Both the position numbers and the translations under genes were made by a program. 49,177 nt of DNA from a virus. Positions 1 through 8,417 of the stretch are shown here, in pieces. The notes beneath the pieces were generated by a model. It did not search any database and had not been told where the DNA came from. It worked only from the letters and a program-made list of their open reading frames with translations. The DNA lies in the IMG/VR virus record IMGVR_UViG_3300036799_000080, positions 1-49,177 of that record. One strand, 5' to 3'. The stretch's first letter is position 1; every line of letters begins with the position of its first letter.

Positions 1-127
1 GTCCTGGGGGGCCAGGGATGAAGCTGTCACGTCCAGCTTTACCATCAAGGCCAGGGATTGACAGTCCATTCTTACCAGCAGTGCCAGGTGCTCCAGCTGC
101 GCCCGCTGGACCTGTCGTGCCCGGAAG
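1..127. repeat. Terminal direct repeat, left copy
   Basis: These 127 bases are identical to 49051-49177. Both copies lie inside one collagen-like gene whose reading frame continues correctly across the join, so the contig closes into a 49,050-bp circle. The repeat most likely reflects assembler overlap on a circular or circularly permuted genome. A biological terminal repeat is less likely, because 127 is a common assembly k-mer length and the ends fall in the middle of a gene. Confidence 0.9.
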
Positions 128-328
128 TCCTTGCGGTCCTTCAGGCCCAGGAACACCAATAGGACCTGGGTTGCCCTGCGGACCTTGTGGACCAGTGACA
201 CCGAGACCTCCTTGATTCGCTTCTACGATAAGTGCATTGACGCGCTCTACGATCTGTTCAATAGCCACACGGAGAGTGGCAGGCGCCTTCTCAGTGAGCT
301 GTGTGATCGTTAAGCGCGGAATCGGCAT
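1..328 (-). CDS. Collagen-like virion protein, N-terminal part (continues at 49050)
   Basis: The gene starts with ATG at 328 on the minus strand and runs off the left edge. Because the genome is circular it continues at 49050 and stops at 48863, giving 171 residues in total. Residues 1-40 form a short helical, non-collagenous head. From about residue 42 the chain is a run of Gly-X-Y triplets rich in proline ([12 protein letters not shown] and so on), typical of collagen-like phage fiber proteins that trimerise. The ATG overlaps the TGA of the 535-residue gene upstream in the same operon (TGATG), suggesting translational coupling. A role as a tail fiber or appendage is inferred from the repeat and from neighbouring tail genes. 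Confidence 0.85.
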   Translation of the reverse strand, partial: MPIPRLTITQLTEKAPATLRVAIEQIVERVNALIVEANQGGLGVTGPQGPQGNPGPIGVPGPEGPQGLPGTTGPAGAAGAPGTAGKNGLSIPGLDGKAGRDSFIPGPPG

Positions 329-1935
329 CAGTGAGCATCCACGATGCGAGCCCCTTCACGCACCATCGCTTGGAGGGCAACTATCCTACACCGAGTGGCG
401 ACGTCTGTGGATATGGCTAGTTGAACGTGATCCCTCTCAAACGAGCGATCGACGCTCAACGGGTTGGTTCGCCTTCCAGTCAGCGGCCCATCGGCGATGC
501 TAATAAGCTCCCACGTAAGGGAGTCAGAGCAGTTCTCGAATACGAAGGTCATTGCGAGATCCGCTTCGTACAGGAGGATGAGCTGTCCCACTTCAATTCG
601 CTTCGTGGGATCAGTAATGCGGATGTCCCCTGACTCCACCCGGAAGCCTGAAGCAATCCGAGTGCCGTCGAAGTTGATATCCTTCGTTGCGGTGTTAGTC
701 ATCAAGGGTTCATCTCTCACCACCCATCGAGCCGCGTCTTTCATAGCGTACATGAAGCCCTTGTTCTTCTTCGGCACTCCGAGATCATCAGTGGCACCGA
801 CAAGGGCGTCCGTCGTGCCTACGAGCTCATCGGTGCTCATGCCAGTGACGATCAGTGTGTAGGCAATCGACTTGATAGGGAATGGATAGATGTCGCGAGT
901 CCATGCCTTATTCAAAAATGAATACCTCAACACCAAACCTGAGTCAATGGCCCCTGAAGGAATAGAGAGCCGGTATTCAGCAAACTTGGCATCATACGCA
1001 GCTGACATCTGTTCCTCCAGGGGGATATCGAGGTCGATGTCATCGGCTATCCGCATGCCAATGTCTTCGATTCCCTCGGGAGACACTGACCAAATCTGAC
1101 CACCCTCGCCTACGCAGGTGAAGCCTCTCTCGTTCGACACGCAGGTCTGTGGCAGTCGAGAGCCCACATGGGTCCAGGATCTCGTGAATGAGAAGGGTGC
1201 GTCGAACGACCCTGTATTCCCCACCTGCCACACACTCGCAGTGCGGACACAGTATGCCAACTCGTCGGAGACAGGGATGATCGCTGTCTGCTGATCCGGC
1301 TTGCCACCAGCGGATGATTGCAGATCTTCGAATCCCGATCCCTCACCGGACCAATCAGTGTGGTCGAACTTCACGCTCCACTGCACCCGAGTGCCGTAGA
1401 TCGACGCCATCACTCGACCGTTGAAAGTCGCTAGATGGATGATCTTTCCTGGTGAGTCAGGGATTTGCCTGATGCTGAATCCGGGACTGAAGGTGAGTTC
1501 ATACATCCTACCGATACCAGCGCTGAAAAGGATCCTGTCATTCCAGCCTGTGATCGCGAAGGGCCATGTCTTTGATCCTGCGAAGGCGTCACCCGTGGCT
1601 GGGACCCAGACTCCTGCCGAGAGGACATCGACTCCATCGACACGCCATCTGACATTATATGCACTCCCATTGACGAGATGGACGTCACAAGCATATAACA
1701 GGTCCGACGGCGAGACTGTGCCAACTGCATCTGTGCCATCGCGTGTCTCATACGCACCGAACCTGATGATGAGGTTCTCGACGAGATACAGAGCTGTCGG
1801 ATCGAGGTTAGTCAGTGGAGACTTGCGATCCTCGCCGCCGAATCCTCCGATGGGAACAGGCTTGTATAGCATGTCCTCCGTCGGCTGGAACTGCGACGCG
1901 TCAAACCTCGGATTGGGTCTCAGCGAGCGAGCCAT
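328..1935 (-). CDS. Structural tail protein, nozzle/stabilisation-like (535 aa)
   Basis: This is a beta-rich protein of 535 residues with no membrane segment, lying between the repeat-rich fiber gene and the collagen-like gene. Its repeated short sheets (for example around residues 115-125 and 245-275, with W/F and G at turns) suggest a beta-propeller. The size and location resemble tail nozzle or stabilisation proteins of podoviruses (P22 gp10 class). I assign it by context and general character, not by a clear motif. The ATG at 1935 overlaps the stop of the upstream fiber gene, as everywhere in this operon. It also carries one copy of the genome-wide palindrome at 906-927. An alternative is a receptor-binding hub protein. 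Confidence 0.6.
   Translation of the reverse strand: MARSLRPNPRFDASQFQPTEDMLYKPVPIGGFGGEDRKSPLTNLDPTALYLVENLIIRFGAYETRDGTDAVGTVSPSDLLYACDVHLVNGSAYNVRWRVDGVDVLSAGVWVPATGDAFAGSKTWPFAITGWNDRILFSAGIGRMYELTFSPGFSIRQIPDSPGKIIHLATFNGRVMASIYGTRVQWSVKFDHTDWSGEGSGFEDLQSSAGGKPDQQTAIIPVSDELAYCVRTASVWQVGNTGSFDAPFSFTRSWTHVGSRLPQTCVSNERGFTCVGEGGQIWSVSPEGIEDIGMRIADDIDLDIPLEEQMSAAYDAKFAEYRLSIPSGAIDSGLVLRYSFLNKAWTRDIYPFPIKSIAYTLIVTGMSTDELVGTTDALVGATDDLGVPKKNKGFMYAMKDAARWVVRDEPLMTNTATKDINFDGTRIASGFRVESGDIRITDPTKRIEVGQLILLYEADLAMTFVFENCSDSLTWELISIADGPLTGRRTNPLSVDRSFERDHVQLAISTDVATRCRIVALQAMVREGARIVDAH
906..927 (-). repeat. Dispersed palindrome copy 1 (inside tail gene)
   Basis: The core is ATTCA, four A, TGAAT, followed by ACCT. 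Read on the minus strand it matches the genome-wide consensus except for the outer bases of the second arm. It lies inside the coding region of the 535-residue tail protein, so it is tolerated or selected within an open reading frame. Confidence 0.7.
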
Positions 1936-2780
1936 CAGTGGTTATCCAAGTACTTGACCTGAGCCACTACGACGGTTGCTCCTGTCGGGCCCATGTCTAC
2001 GTTGCCACCAGTACGGTTCACGATCCTTATACGGATCTTGTCAGCCGTGATGCACCACGCTCGGAGTAGCAACCCATCGCCAGGCTGCCACCCACCGAAG
2101 GTGGCCACAGGGTTCGGATAGCCAGAGTTCGACCACTGAACCATCACTGGCTTGCCGACTTGCGCGCCTGCGCAGTTGATATCGTACTCAATGTAGACGC
2201 CATCGAGGACGGAGGTCTCAGCCTGCGTTAGGAGGCGCTGAGCCATAACCATCGTGGTGAGGAGAGCCTGCAGAGCTACGCTGATCTTTGGCTGGTTGAT
2301 GCTGGCATCAGCATACTTCGGATCAGTCACTGACGCGTCAATCAACTGGGGCGTGCCCACTGAGATGTCAGCAAGAGTACGCTGATCAACTGCATCATCG
2401 GCCAGCTTTACATTCGTTACGTTGCTGTCGATGAGCTCTGGGGTGCCAACAGACAGTGGACCGAGCACCCGCTGGTCAACAGAGTCAGAGATGAGCACTC
2501 GATTGCTAACAGCGTTGTCAGCCATCTTCGGCTCAGTGACACTGAGGCCAATGAGCTCCGCTGTCCCCACGCTGGCGTCAGCCATCTTCACGTTCGTAAC
2601 AGAGTCATCAGCGATGGGAGCACTAACGCTCAAGACCATCGGATCAGCGTCCACATCCTCGACTATCGTTGCGAGGCGCTCTCTGACGGCATTGGTGAGG
2701 TCTCTGATAGCATCATCGAGGAACCTCGCCTGATCGCCGCCAGCTGGCTCTGCTGGATTGAGACTATTCGCAAACGGCAT
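1935..2780 (-). CDS. Tail fiber protein with decapeptide repeats (281 aa)
   Basis: The N-terminus (residues 14-40, with LDDAIRDL and AVRERL) matches the helical attachment region found at the start of many phage tail fibers. From residue 60 to about 165 there is an exact 10-residue period: S or A followed by V at 60/61, 70/71, 80/81, 90/91, 100/101, 110/111, 120/121, 130/131, 140/141, 150/151 and 160/161, often with K(M/L)AD inside. Such repeats form trimeric fiber shafts. The C-terminal 110 residues are non-repetitive and probably form a beta-rich head that binds a receptor. The gene starts next to the stop of no other gene: the adaptor gene ends at 2781, one base away. Confidence 0.85.
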   Translation of the reverse strand: MPFANSLNPAEPAGGDQARFLDDAIRDLTNAVRERLATIVEDVDADPMVLSVSAPIADDSVTNVKMADASVGTAELIGLSVTEPKMADNAVSNRVLISDSVDQRVLGPLSVGTPELIDSNVTNVKLADDAVDQRTLADISVGTPQLIDASVTDPKYADASINQPKISVALQALLTTMVMAQRLLTQAETSVLDGVYIEYDINCAGAQVGKPVMVQWSNSGYPNPVATFGGWQPGDGLLLRAWCITADKIRIRIVNRTGGNVDMGPTGATVVVAQVKYLDNH

Positions 2781-3479
2781 CTACCGATCCTCGAAGTCGA
2801 AGCGAGTGGGGAAGTGGCGATAGTCCCCATACAGTCCTCGAGAGTGAGAATGCTCACCGCCGAGCGTCGGGATGACAACGCCTGTGTCGTCAAGGTCATC
2901 CTTCTCGAGATCAATCTCCGAAGGCTTGTCAGCCACCCAATCCTTCCACTCGTTCTTGGAGTAGATCGCCTTGCCGATGTCTCCCCGTTCGTCGTAGTAG
3001 ATATGCCGTGCCTTGAGCACCAAGCCATCGTGCCACGGCAGAGGGAGGACTGGCTCGTCAGTATCTAGCACCATGTCCCCGATCTCGGTCAGGTAGTAGA
3101 TCATGAGAGCATAGATGTCGTCTGGCGTGGGCACGAGTTGGATGTAATCCCTCACTCGCACATAGCTCACCGGCTTGCCAGGTTGGACATTCTTCGGCTG
3201 GGTAGCAAGGTACCGAACGCCACGCTTCCGGAGCTTCTTCTTATTCGTGTCATCCCAGAGGCGATACAACACTGCGAGATCTACTGGGATGTCGTAGCGA
3301 TCTGTCCCCACAGCGGTGTTGAACGACTTGATGCAACGCACTTCGGTGAAGGGATACTTCGATGCGACTTCCCTGTACGCCGCATTGCAGATTCTCGTCA
3401 GCGTACTGTCGGGCACATCCTGTATATTCGGAGTGCCGATCTTCGACCGAAGCGCGTCGCGCATGGTGCTTAGGTTCAT
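2781..3479 (-). CDS. Head-tail adaptor protein (232 aa)
   Basis: The opening MNLSTMRDALRSKIG, the helical NAAYREVASKYPF and the later Y-rich beta segments are typical of podovirus adaptor proteins (T7 gp11 / P22 gp4 class), which bind under the portal and connect it to the tail. Its position, two genes before the nozzle-like protein in transcription order, fits. ATG at 3479 overlaps the TGA of the 146-residue gene (ATGA). The last 40 residues are charged and probably flexible. Family assignment rests on sequence character and gene order, not on a catalytic motif. Confidence 0.75.
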   Translation of the reverse strand: MNLSTMRDALRSKIGTPNIQDVPDSTLTRICNAAYREVASKYPFTEVRCIKSFNTAVGTDRYDIPVDLAVLYRLWDDTNKKKLRKRGVRYLATQPKNVQPGKPVSYVRVRDYIQLVPTPDDIYALMIYYLTEIGDMVLDTDEPVLPLPWHDGLVLKARHIYYDERGDIGKAIYSKNEWKDWVADKPSEIDLEKDDLDDTGVVIPTLGGEHSHSRGLYGDYRHFPTRFDFEDR

Positions 3480-3916
3480 GGCTCTTCCGTGTATACTGTG
3501 GGAGTGCCAACGATTTCGACAGGATCAGTGACTTCGCCTTCCTGAGGACTGCCGAACAGTGGAACAGTTGCTACTAGACCATCAACGCAGGCGAGCTGCG
3601 TGTAAGCATCAAATTCAAAGAACATCGACAACACGGGAGGGTTGAACGAATCGACTAAGATAGCGCCGAAGACTTCATCGCGACTGAGGACGACAACCAG
3701 CGTTGATGCGTGGTTGCTATCGAATCCTGCAGAGAAGGAGTCGTGAGCCCCAATCTCAATGGCACTGAATTCTTTCCATTCTTCCGGAGCAACGGTGTCT
3801 ACAGAGGATCCTCCCTCAGAGTAATTACCAGTGAACGGAGTTGGAAGCGGAATGGTCGGAGTAGTAATCTCCGTGAGGATATCCGCTGGCAACCACCCTG
3901 AGGGAGGAAGACTCAC
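3476..3916 (-). CDS. Uncharacterised structural-region protein (146 aa, GTG start)
   Basis: I do not recognise this protein. A longer in-frame reading back to 4102 is possible, but its N-terminal part would only be a shadow of the small basic gene at 3913-4086. The GTG at 3916 overlaps that gene's TGA (GTGA), the pattern used throughout this operon, so I start here. The product is proline-rich at its start (PTIPLPTPF), then beta-rich with many aromatic and acidic residues. It lies between tail genes and is probably a minor virion or adaptor-region protein; that is inference. Confidence 0.65.
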   Translation of the reverse strand: MSLPPSGWLPADILTEITTPTIPLPTPFTGNYSEGGSSVDTVAPEEWKEFSAIEIGAHDSFSAGFDSNHASTLVVVLSRDEVFGAILVDSFNPPVLSMFFEFDAYTQLACVDGLVATVPLFGSPQEGEVTDPVEIVGTPTVYTEEP

Positions 3917-4086
3917 CGCTTGCCGCTCCTGCCGCCCTTCGATTGGCCGCCGTGAGACGAGCCCTTCGACTTGCCGGCTTGACGCAAGGCGATGGCGACC
4001 GCTTGCTTCTGAGGCTTGCCAGCCGCTATCTCGGCCTTGATGTTCTGGGAGACGGTCTTGTTGGAAGATCCTTTTTTCAAAGGCAT
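3913..4086 (-). CDS. Small basic conserved phage protein (57 aa)
   Basis: The N-terminus MPLKKGSSNKTVSQNI, the central GKPQKQAVAIAL and the Lys/Gly/Ser-rich tail are a recurrent small phage protein type seen in structural or replication operons, with unknown role. The Lys-rich ends suggest nucleic-acid or capsid-interior contact. ATG at 4086 overlaps the TAA of the 340-residue gene (TAATG) and its TGA overlaps the GTG of the next gene, so the frame is well supported even though it is short. Confidence 0.8.
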   Translation of the reverse strand: MPLKKGSSNKTVSQNIKAEIAAGKPQKQAVAIALRQAGKSKGSSHGGQSKGGRSGKR

Positions 4087-5108
4087 TACGGATACCTCCC
4101 AAATGGGAAGCGCCAGACCAACGTCAGACGCTTCGTGTTGTCTTTCGGGATTGCAGCACTGAGCTGCGCCTGGTGTGTGAGAGAGTTTGCACTCCCATGT
4201 GGAGCGAAAGCAAAGCCAGAGACACCTCCTGATCCGCCAGTGAAGTTTGCGATCCCCGCACTCCAAATGTACGTCCACTCACGATAGAACGAGCCTGCGA
4301 CATAGGACGTCATAGTGATAGTGTCCGCCGTCGCTGACGCCGTGGACCCTGTTGGGCCCGCTTGTGACGTTGTTCCTATGGCCGTCGAGTTCATAGCATT
4401 CGCGTACGCACCACTTGAGCTACCGAAGTTGACCAGCATCCCGGTGGCGCCACCTGAACCCCACGCCGTAGCAGTGCCAATGTTGGCCGCTCGAGATGTG
4501 TAGTTGTAGTTCGTCCCTCCGATCGAGATGGGACCACCTACCTGATCCGCCGTGGGAGGATAGATGCGAACCTCGTAGGTGATACGAAGTTGCTCCGCAC
4601 TCGTCTTCACGATCGTAGTGGGTGTCCCGGTGCCGTCTTTGAACAACTGCCTCGCGAACATCGTGCTGGCCGTGGACAGATTGAAGACGCCGAACTCGGT
4701 CAGGTTCCCGTTGGCGTTCGCCTCGAGGAAGATGCGAGTCATCCGGTAGTACCAATAGGCGAACGCCGCGCCTGAGCCGGTCACATCTGCGATGCCACCG
4801 TTTGAGTTCGACCGCGTCCCTATCTCCGCGACGAGGCCAGTCTGATTCGCGGCGGGCGCTGTCGATCCAGTGCCTACTCCAATCCAGCCCTGAGCGAATG
4901 CATTCAGGTGGGTCGCACCACCAGTGCCAAGAACATCCAGCGCCGCATCCATGATGAGGTTGCGGAACTGGAGTCGCTGTTTGATGAGCCCTGTCCGAGC
5001 ATGAATAAGCTCAGCGGTGCACCATCCTTCCAAGGCCACTGTAGGAGCTTGCATGAAGATCTCCCGTGACCTACCACCGCGTATGATCTGGAATGCAGGC
5101 CTAATCAT
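4086..5108 (-). CDS. Uncharacterised virion protein, Gly/Ser/Thr/Ala-rich (340 aa)
   Basis: The sequence has a mid-region with GVGTGSTAPAA followed by Gly, Ser, Thr and Ala-rich beta-like stretches, as in phage tail or fiber-associated proteins of unknown function. An early segment (LIHARTGLIKQ, then RNLIMDAALD) resembles proteins that open with a short beta hairpin before the sentence VGTGxTAP. I cannot assign a specific role. ATG at 5108 overlaps the upstream gene's stop (ATGA); an internal ATG at about 5054 is an alternative start but lacks this coupling. Confidence 0.65.
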   Translation of the reverse strand: MIRPAFQIIRGGRSREIFMQAPTVALEGWCTAELIHARTGLIKQRLQFRNLIMDAALDVLGTGGATHLNAFAQGWIGVGTGSTAPAANQTGLVAEIGTRSNSNGGIADVTGSGAAFAYWYYRMTRIFLEANANGNLTEFGVFNLSTASTMFARQLFKDGTGTPTTIVKTSAEQLRITYEVRIYPPTADQVGGPISIGGTNYNYTSRAANIGTATAWGSGGATGMLVNFGSSSGAYANAMNSTAIGTTSQAGPTGSTASATADTITMTSYVAGSFYREWTYIWSAGIANFTGGSGGVSGFAFAPHGSANSLTHQAQLSAAIPKDNTKRLTLVWRFPFGRYP

Positions 5109-6307
5109 ACAAGCGACCCTGATTGGAGTGTTGGACTTGGTTCTTTGATAAGATCTTCAGGCGATGGCGTGACGGTGCTATCGTATACGAAGATGTATGT
5201 GACAAGTGACCCGCTCTGAAGAGTCTGACTCGGTTCCTTGATGTTATCCTCTTGGAATGTCCCAGCATCGTACAGGATGATTATGGAGGCGAGTATGCCG
5301 CTCTGCAGAGTCGTGTTGGGTTCTTTGAGATTGTCCTCTTGAAACGTGCCAGAATCATAGACGATAGGTGGAAAGACGAGAATCACCAGGTCACCCGACT
5401 GCAGAACGGCCGCAGGTTCCCCTATCTGGCTCTCATTCCAGTACGCATATACGTCAGGGAACAGTGGCGGAGCATCGCTTGGATCGCTGATAATGACCAG
5501 AGCGAAGTCGATTGATCCACCCTCCCAGAGTGCATTAGGCTGAGCCATCTCAGCTTGCGGTGGGAAGAATGGATACATCGCAGATGCCAATGTCCTGAAG
5601 TTGTATCTCCCGCCCTCGTGTGCAGTGCATAACACCGAGAGTCGATTGTCAGTCGTACGAATTACATCTTCCACGTACAACCTATCGGATGTCGGCAGGA
5701 ATACGCCAGGAGAAGCCTCCGCGCCCTGAAGGAACGGCGTCGGATACTCAATTCCGTAGCGATCTCTCTGCTGTCTGTAGCAAACACCACCGATAGTGTC
5801 GTTAATGTAGAAGATCATGATGTCTGAGTCGGTTATATCCAGCGGATTGTCGATCAGACACCGAGGAGTTCGCCCTTCTCCGAAGAAATCGAACTCAAAA
5901 GCTGAAGTAGTAGGGCTGAACCAGTAGATCCACACCTCTTCCGCACCGCCAGCCCCAGTTTTGCGACTTGCGCACACAAGAGGACGACCAGCCTGCTCAA
6001 AAGCGAGGTCAATCTCCTCAATATCAACTCCGATGAAGGTGAAAAGCTCCACCTCCGGGAGCCATCCAGTGTTATCGTCGGTCTGCCTAGCGATATACAC
6101 TGCCTTTCCAGCGTTATCTGCCCTGATGTACCAGGAGAAGTTGACGATGTCCTGGCTCACATCACCAATTGCCACTGGCCCAAGGCTGAAAGCTGTGTGA
6201 TTCTCGAAAGCAATCGCATCCGGACGCTTGGTTAAGGACAGATTCCCCGAGGTTTCCCCCTGAAAATCCGCTCGGAACTCGTGCACTCCTATGCGATAGC
6301 GGCTCAA
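5105..6307 (-). CDS. Uncharacterised virion protein with C-terminal tandem repeats (400 aa)
   Basis: The first 290 residues are beta-rich with many aromatic residues and look like a propeller or fiber head. The last 105 residues are a tandem repeat: units beginning EP, then TLQSG (or VLQSG), a hydrophobic strand, YD, then GTFQED and N(L/I)K, with lengths of about 32, 29 and 31 residues and a final partial unit of 12. Repeats of this type usually form a beta-solenoid or stacked shaft. The gene sits between the capsid gene and the tail genes. ATGA overlap at its start. Function unknown; an appendage protein is my best inference. Confidence 0.65.
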   Translation of the reverse strand: MSRYRIGVHEFRADFQGETSGNLSLTKRPDAIAFENHTAFSLGPVAIGDVSQDIVNFSWYIRADNAGKAVYIARQTDDNTGWLPEVELFTFIGVDIEEIDLAFEQAGRPLVCASRKTGAGGAEEVWIYWFSPTTSAFEFDFFGEGRTPRCLIDNPLDITDSDIMIFYINDTIGGVCYRQQRDRYGIEYPTPFLQGAEASPGVFLPTSDRLYVEDVIRTTDNRLSVLCTAHEGGRYNFRTLASAMYPFFPPQAEMAQPNALWEGGSIDFALVIISDPSDAPPLFPDVYAYWNESQIGEPAAVLQSGDLVILVFPPIVYDSGTFQEDNLKEPNTTLQSGILASIIILYDAGTFQEDNIKEPSQTLQSGSLVTYIFVYDSTVTPSPEDLIKEPSPTLQSGSLV

Positions 6308-6570
6308 CCGACGACAAGCTCCACAGATGTGGGCTTCACGCCGCCCAGCTTCTTGAATGAAATACGAGAGAATCCCTTTGGGAGAGGGAAAGTACCTTCG
6401 TTATACAGTACAGTCTCGCACACTTCCGGGGTGCCATTCTGGTAGCGCATAACTATGTACTCTCCATCTCCCAAACAGGTGACTCTAACACCCGTCTCGT
6501 TCCCACGAGCACGAAGCCACGGGCCCTCATGCGGACCGTAGCAGGCTACCATAGCCAATCGTGTTTTCAT
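6304..6570 (-). CDS. Small hypothetical protein after the capsid gene (88 aa)
   Basis: This 88-residue protein has no motif I recognise. It contains two cysteines near the start (C10, C32) and a beta-like body. ATG at 6570 is directly preceded by the palindromic repeat, whose last bases (ACCT on the coding strand) abut the start codon, so there is no normal ribosome-binding site. The stop overlaps the next gene (ATGA). Its position after the capsid gene suggests a structural or assembly role. Confidence 0.6.
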   Translation of the reverse strand: MKTRLAMVACYGPHEGPWLRARGNETGVRVTCLGDGEYIVMRYQNGTPEVCETVLYNEGTFPLPKGFSRISFKKLGGVKPTSVELVVG

Positions 6571-6592
6571 AGGTATTCAGATTTGAATGTCT
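6571..6592 (+). repeat. Dispersed palindrome copy 2 (before 88-aa gene)
   Basis: AGGTATTCA, four bases, then TGAATGTCT. It fills most of the 30-base gap between the capsid gene and the 88-residue gene and directly abuts the latter's start codon on the minus strand. Confidence 0.85.
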
Positions 6593-6600
6593 TCGTCGGC

Positions 6601-7506
6601 TCAGACGCCAGACGAACCGTACACACCTCTCCAGCCACCGAAGCCGGCGCCGTTACGGAGAGAGCCCTTGAACTTGGCATCTCCCGTCTCGAAGTCGTCC
6701 ATGTTCGCCATAGTGAACGGACGACGGCTGAAGTAGTTGATGTCTGTGTCGTCGGCCAGCACGAACCAGGCATCTGGATCGGTGAGGTAGTGCACCAGCG
6801 TCGGCGTGATCCCTTCCCGCGCGATCTGGTTGATGTCGTTCTGGTTCCCGCCCGGAAGGAACTGAGACTTGAGGATCTGATTCGCGATCCAGTAGTCCCC
6901 GATCGAGTGAACGAGCTTCGCAGGGCGATACATCGCAGCGATGCCCGAATCATCCTTCAGGTTGTGGAAGTGCTCGAACGCCGCCTGGAGAGCCGGAAGT
7001 GTCAGGTCGGTGGGAGTCGCCGGAGCGTTGCTCAGCGTCGCGCCGCGCAAGCCGACGTGGTTGCCGATGAGTGCCTCACCCGCTCGGAAGCCATTCACTG
7101 TGGTGTCGAAGGCGTTGTTGAACGGAGAGAACATCACCACTTCTTGGTTGTTCCGAGCCGACTTGCCGAGAGCCTTCGACATCTTGTTGCCGAAGATCGC
7201 GTACAGGTCGTCTTCCATCATCTCCTGCGTGATGCGGAACCCGAGGGCGAACGTCGTCCAGGTGTACCGCTTCGGTGTACCAGTGGGAATGTCCTGGTAC
7301 GTGATCGGGCCGCCTTCGACCTTCGGCTGGAGAGTGCCGAAGCCAGCGACCTCGATGTCTTCCACCCAGGCACGTGAACGCTCAGTGTTCTGATTCACGA
7401 GCTTGGGACCTTCAGCCGGACGCTCCTTATTCGTGAAAGCCGTAAAGACGATCTTACGGAATCCAGGAGCCAAGAACCGACTGAAACCACCTCTGAACAT
7501 GGTCAT
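6601..7506 (-). CDS. Major capsid protein (301 aa)
   Basis: The protein has the expected length and the order decoration protein, capsid gene, tail genes. The N-terminus is basic, and the segments around RAWVEDIEVAGFG, then YTWTTFALGFRITQEMMEDD (residues about 45-105) resemble the strand-helix layout of HK97-fold capsid subunits of the Mu gpT-like group. The ATG at 7506 has GAGG eight bases upstream; a second ATG two codons later is possible. Followed immediately by the palindromic repeat. The HK97 fold is inferred from family resemblance and order. Confidence 0.85.
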   Translation of the reverse strand: MTMFRGGFSRFLAPGFRKIVFTAFTNKERPAEGPKLVNQNTERSRAWVEDIEVAGFGTLQPKVEGGPITYQDIPTGTPKRYTWTTFALGFRITQEMMEDDLYAIFGNKMSKALGKSARNNQEVVMFSPFNNAFDTTVNGFRAGEALIGNHVGLRGATLSNAPATPTDLTLPALQAAFEHFHNLKDDSGIAAMYRPAKLVHSIGDYWIANQILKSQFLPGGNQNDINQIAREGITPTLVHYLTDPDAWFVLADDTDINYFSRRPFTMANMDDFETGDAKFKGSLRNGAGFGGWRGVYGSSGV

Positions 7507-7520
7507 TAGTCAGTCCTCGG

Positions 7521-7976
7521 TTATGGAGCGGTGGCGATATTCGCCCTGAGCACCTTGACGTACCAGATGCCTTTGGCGATATCGAGGCGGTCGACGTACA
7601 CTCGAGCGGCTGCGCCAGTCTTGGCCACATCGACTTTCCAGTAGCCAGTGGTGCCGTCCTTCGTGATCCCGTACTGCTGACCGAGGTGAGTTGCCTCGAC
7701 AGGAGTGGTATCGCTGCACATCTGCAAGACATGCATCGAAGTGATCTGACGCACCGGGACCTTGCCATTCGGCGTCAGGAGCTTTGCATCCTCGCTTCGG
7801 ACCTCGGAAAATCCGAGTATCGCAGCGGGGTCAACTCCAGCAACGTTCGCTGTGCCCCCACTGAAAACCACGAAGTCCCCGACAACGAAGGCGCTCGCGC
7901 CTACTCCAGGCGTGTACTCCTCCACTGTCGAGTTGTCGTGGCCGTAAGCGGTCTGCATGGGGAACATACTGGCCAT
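7521..7976 (-). CDS. Capsid decoration/head-fiber-like protein (151 aa)
   Basis: A small beta-rich protein (many G, V, T) encoded directly upstream of the capsid gene in transcription order. Segments such as VVGDFVVFSGG and the ILGFSEVRSED stretch are typical of phage capsid cement or decoration proteins. Seven of the eight structural proteins around it are also in canonical order. Start ATG at 7976. Decoration is an inference from size, composition and position. Confidence 0.65.
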   Translation of the reverse strand: MASMFPMQTAYGHDNSTVEEYTPGVGASAFVVGDFVVFSGGTANVAGVDPAAILGFSEVRSEDAKLLTPNGKVPVRQITSMHVLQMCSDTTPVEATHLGQQYGITKDGTTGYWKVDVAKTGAAARVYVDRLDIAKGIWYVKVLRANIATAP

Positions 7977-7987
7977 GCCATGACCTC

Positions 7988-8416
7988 CTATCTCTCGGTC
8001 TCGTCAATCAGCAGCCGTTCGGCGCTGACATCGAGACCAGCCTGATCCCGAAGCTGCTTGGCACCTTGCTCGGCAGCGCGGCGCATCTCCGCCTTGTGTG
8101 CGTTGAGACGCATCTCGTTCTCTTCCCGATGCGCCAGCCGCATCTCCTCAGCCTGTTCCTTCGGGATTGCGAACAGGGCTGCCTGATCCCCGATCTGGCG
8201 ACCGCCCTCTTCAGAGGTCAGCCGCTTGTAGCCGTCCTCCTTGCGAGCTTCCGCCTTCTCGGGATCCTTGATGTTCACCCACCTGACATGCTTATCAGGG
8301 TGCTTGGCCTGAACTTCACTCGCATCGAGGATACGCTGACGCGGAGTACGAATCCGAAGCCCAGGGACTTCCTTCTCCTCTTGCCGACGGAGAGCTTGCA
8401 ATTCTGCTAAGCCCAT
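7988..8416 (-). CDS. Charged helical protein between scaffold and decoration genes (142 aa)
   Basis: The protein is very rich in E, K, R, Q and A, predicted to be a long helix or coiled coil from about residue 90 onward. It has a conserved-looking middle part (HVRWVNIKDPEKAEARK, then GYKRL) seen in phage proteins of unknown role found between scaffold and capsid genes. Start ATG at 8416 lies one base from the scaffold stop. It may be an assembly or capsid-associated protein. Confidence 0.65.
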   Translation of the reverse strand: MGLAELQALRRQEEKEVPGLRIRTPRQRILDASEVQAKHPDKHVRWVNIKDPEKAEARKEDGYKRLTSEEGGRQIGDQAALFAIPKEQAEEMRLAHREENEMRLNAHKAEMRRAAEQGAKQLRDQAGLDVSAERLLIDETER

Positions 8417-8417
8417 C

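Noticed and set aside
18-215. Plus-strand Pro/Gly-rich frame at the left end
   Set aside because: Complement of the collagen-like gene, which continues across the circle in the minus strand.
3476-4102. Longer start for the 146-residue gene
   Set aside because: The extra N-terminus is a frame shadow of the small basic gene, which has overlaps on both sides.
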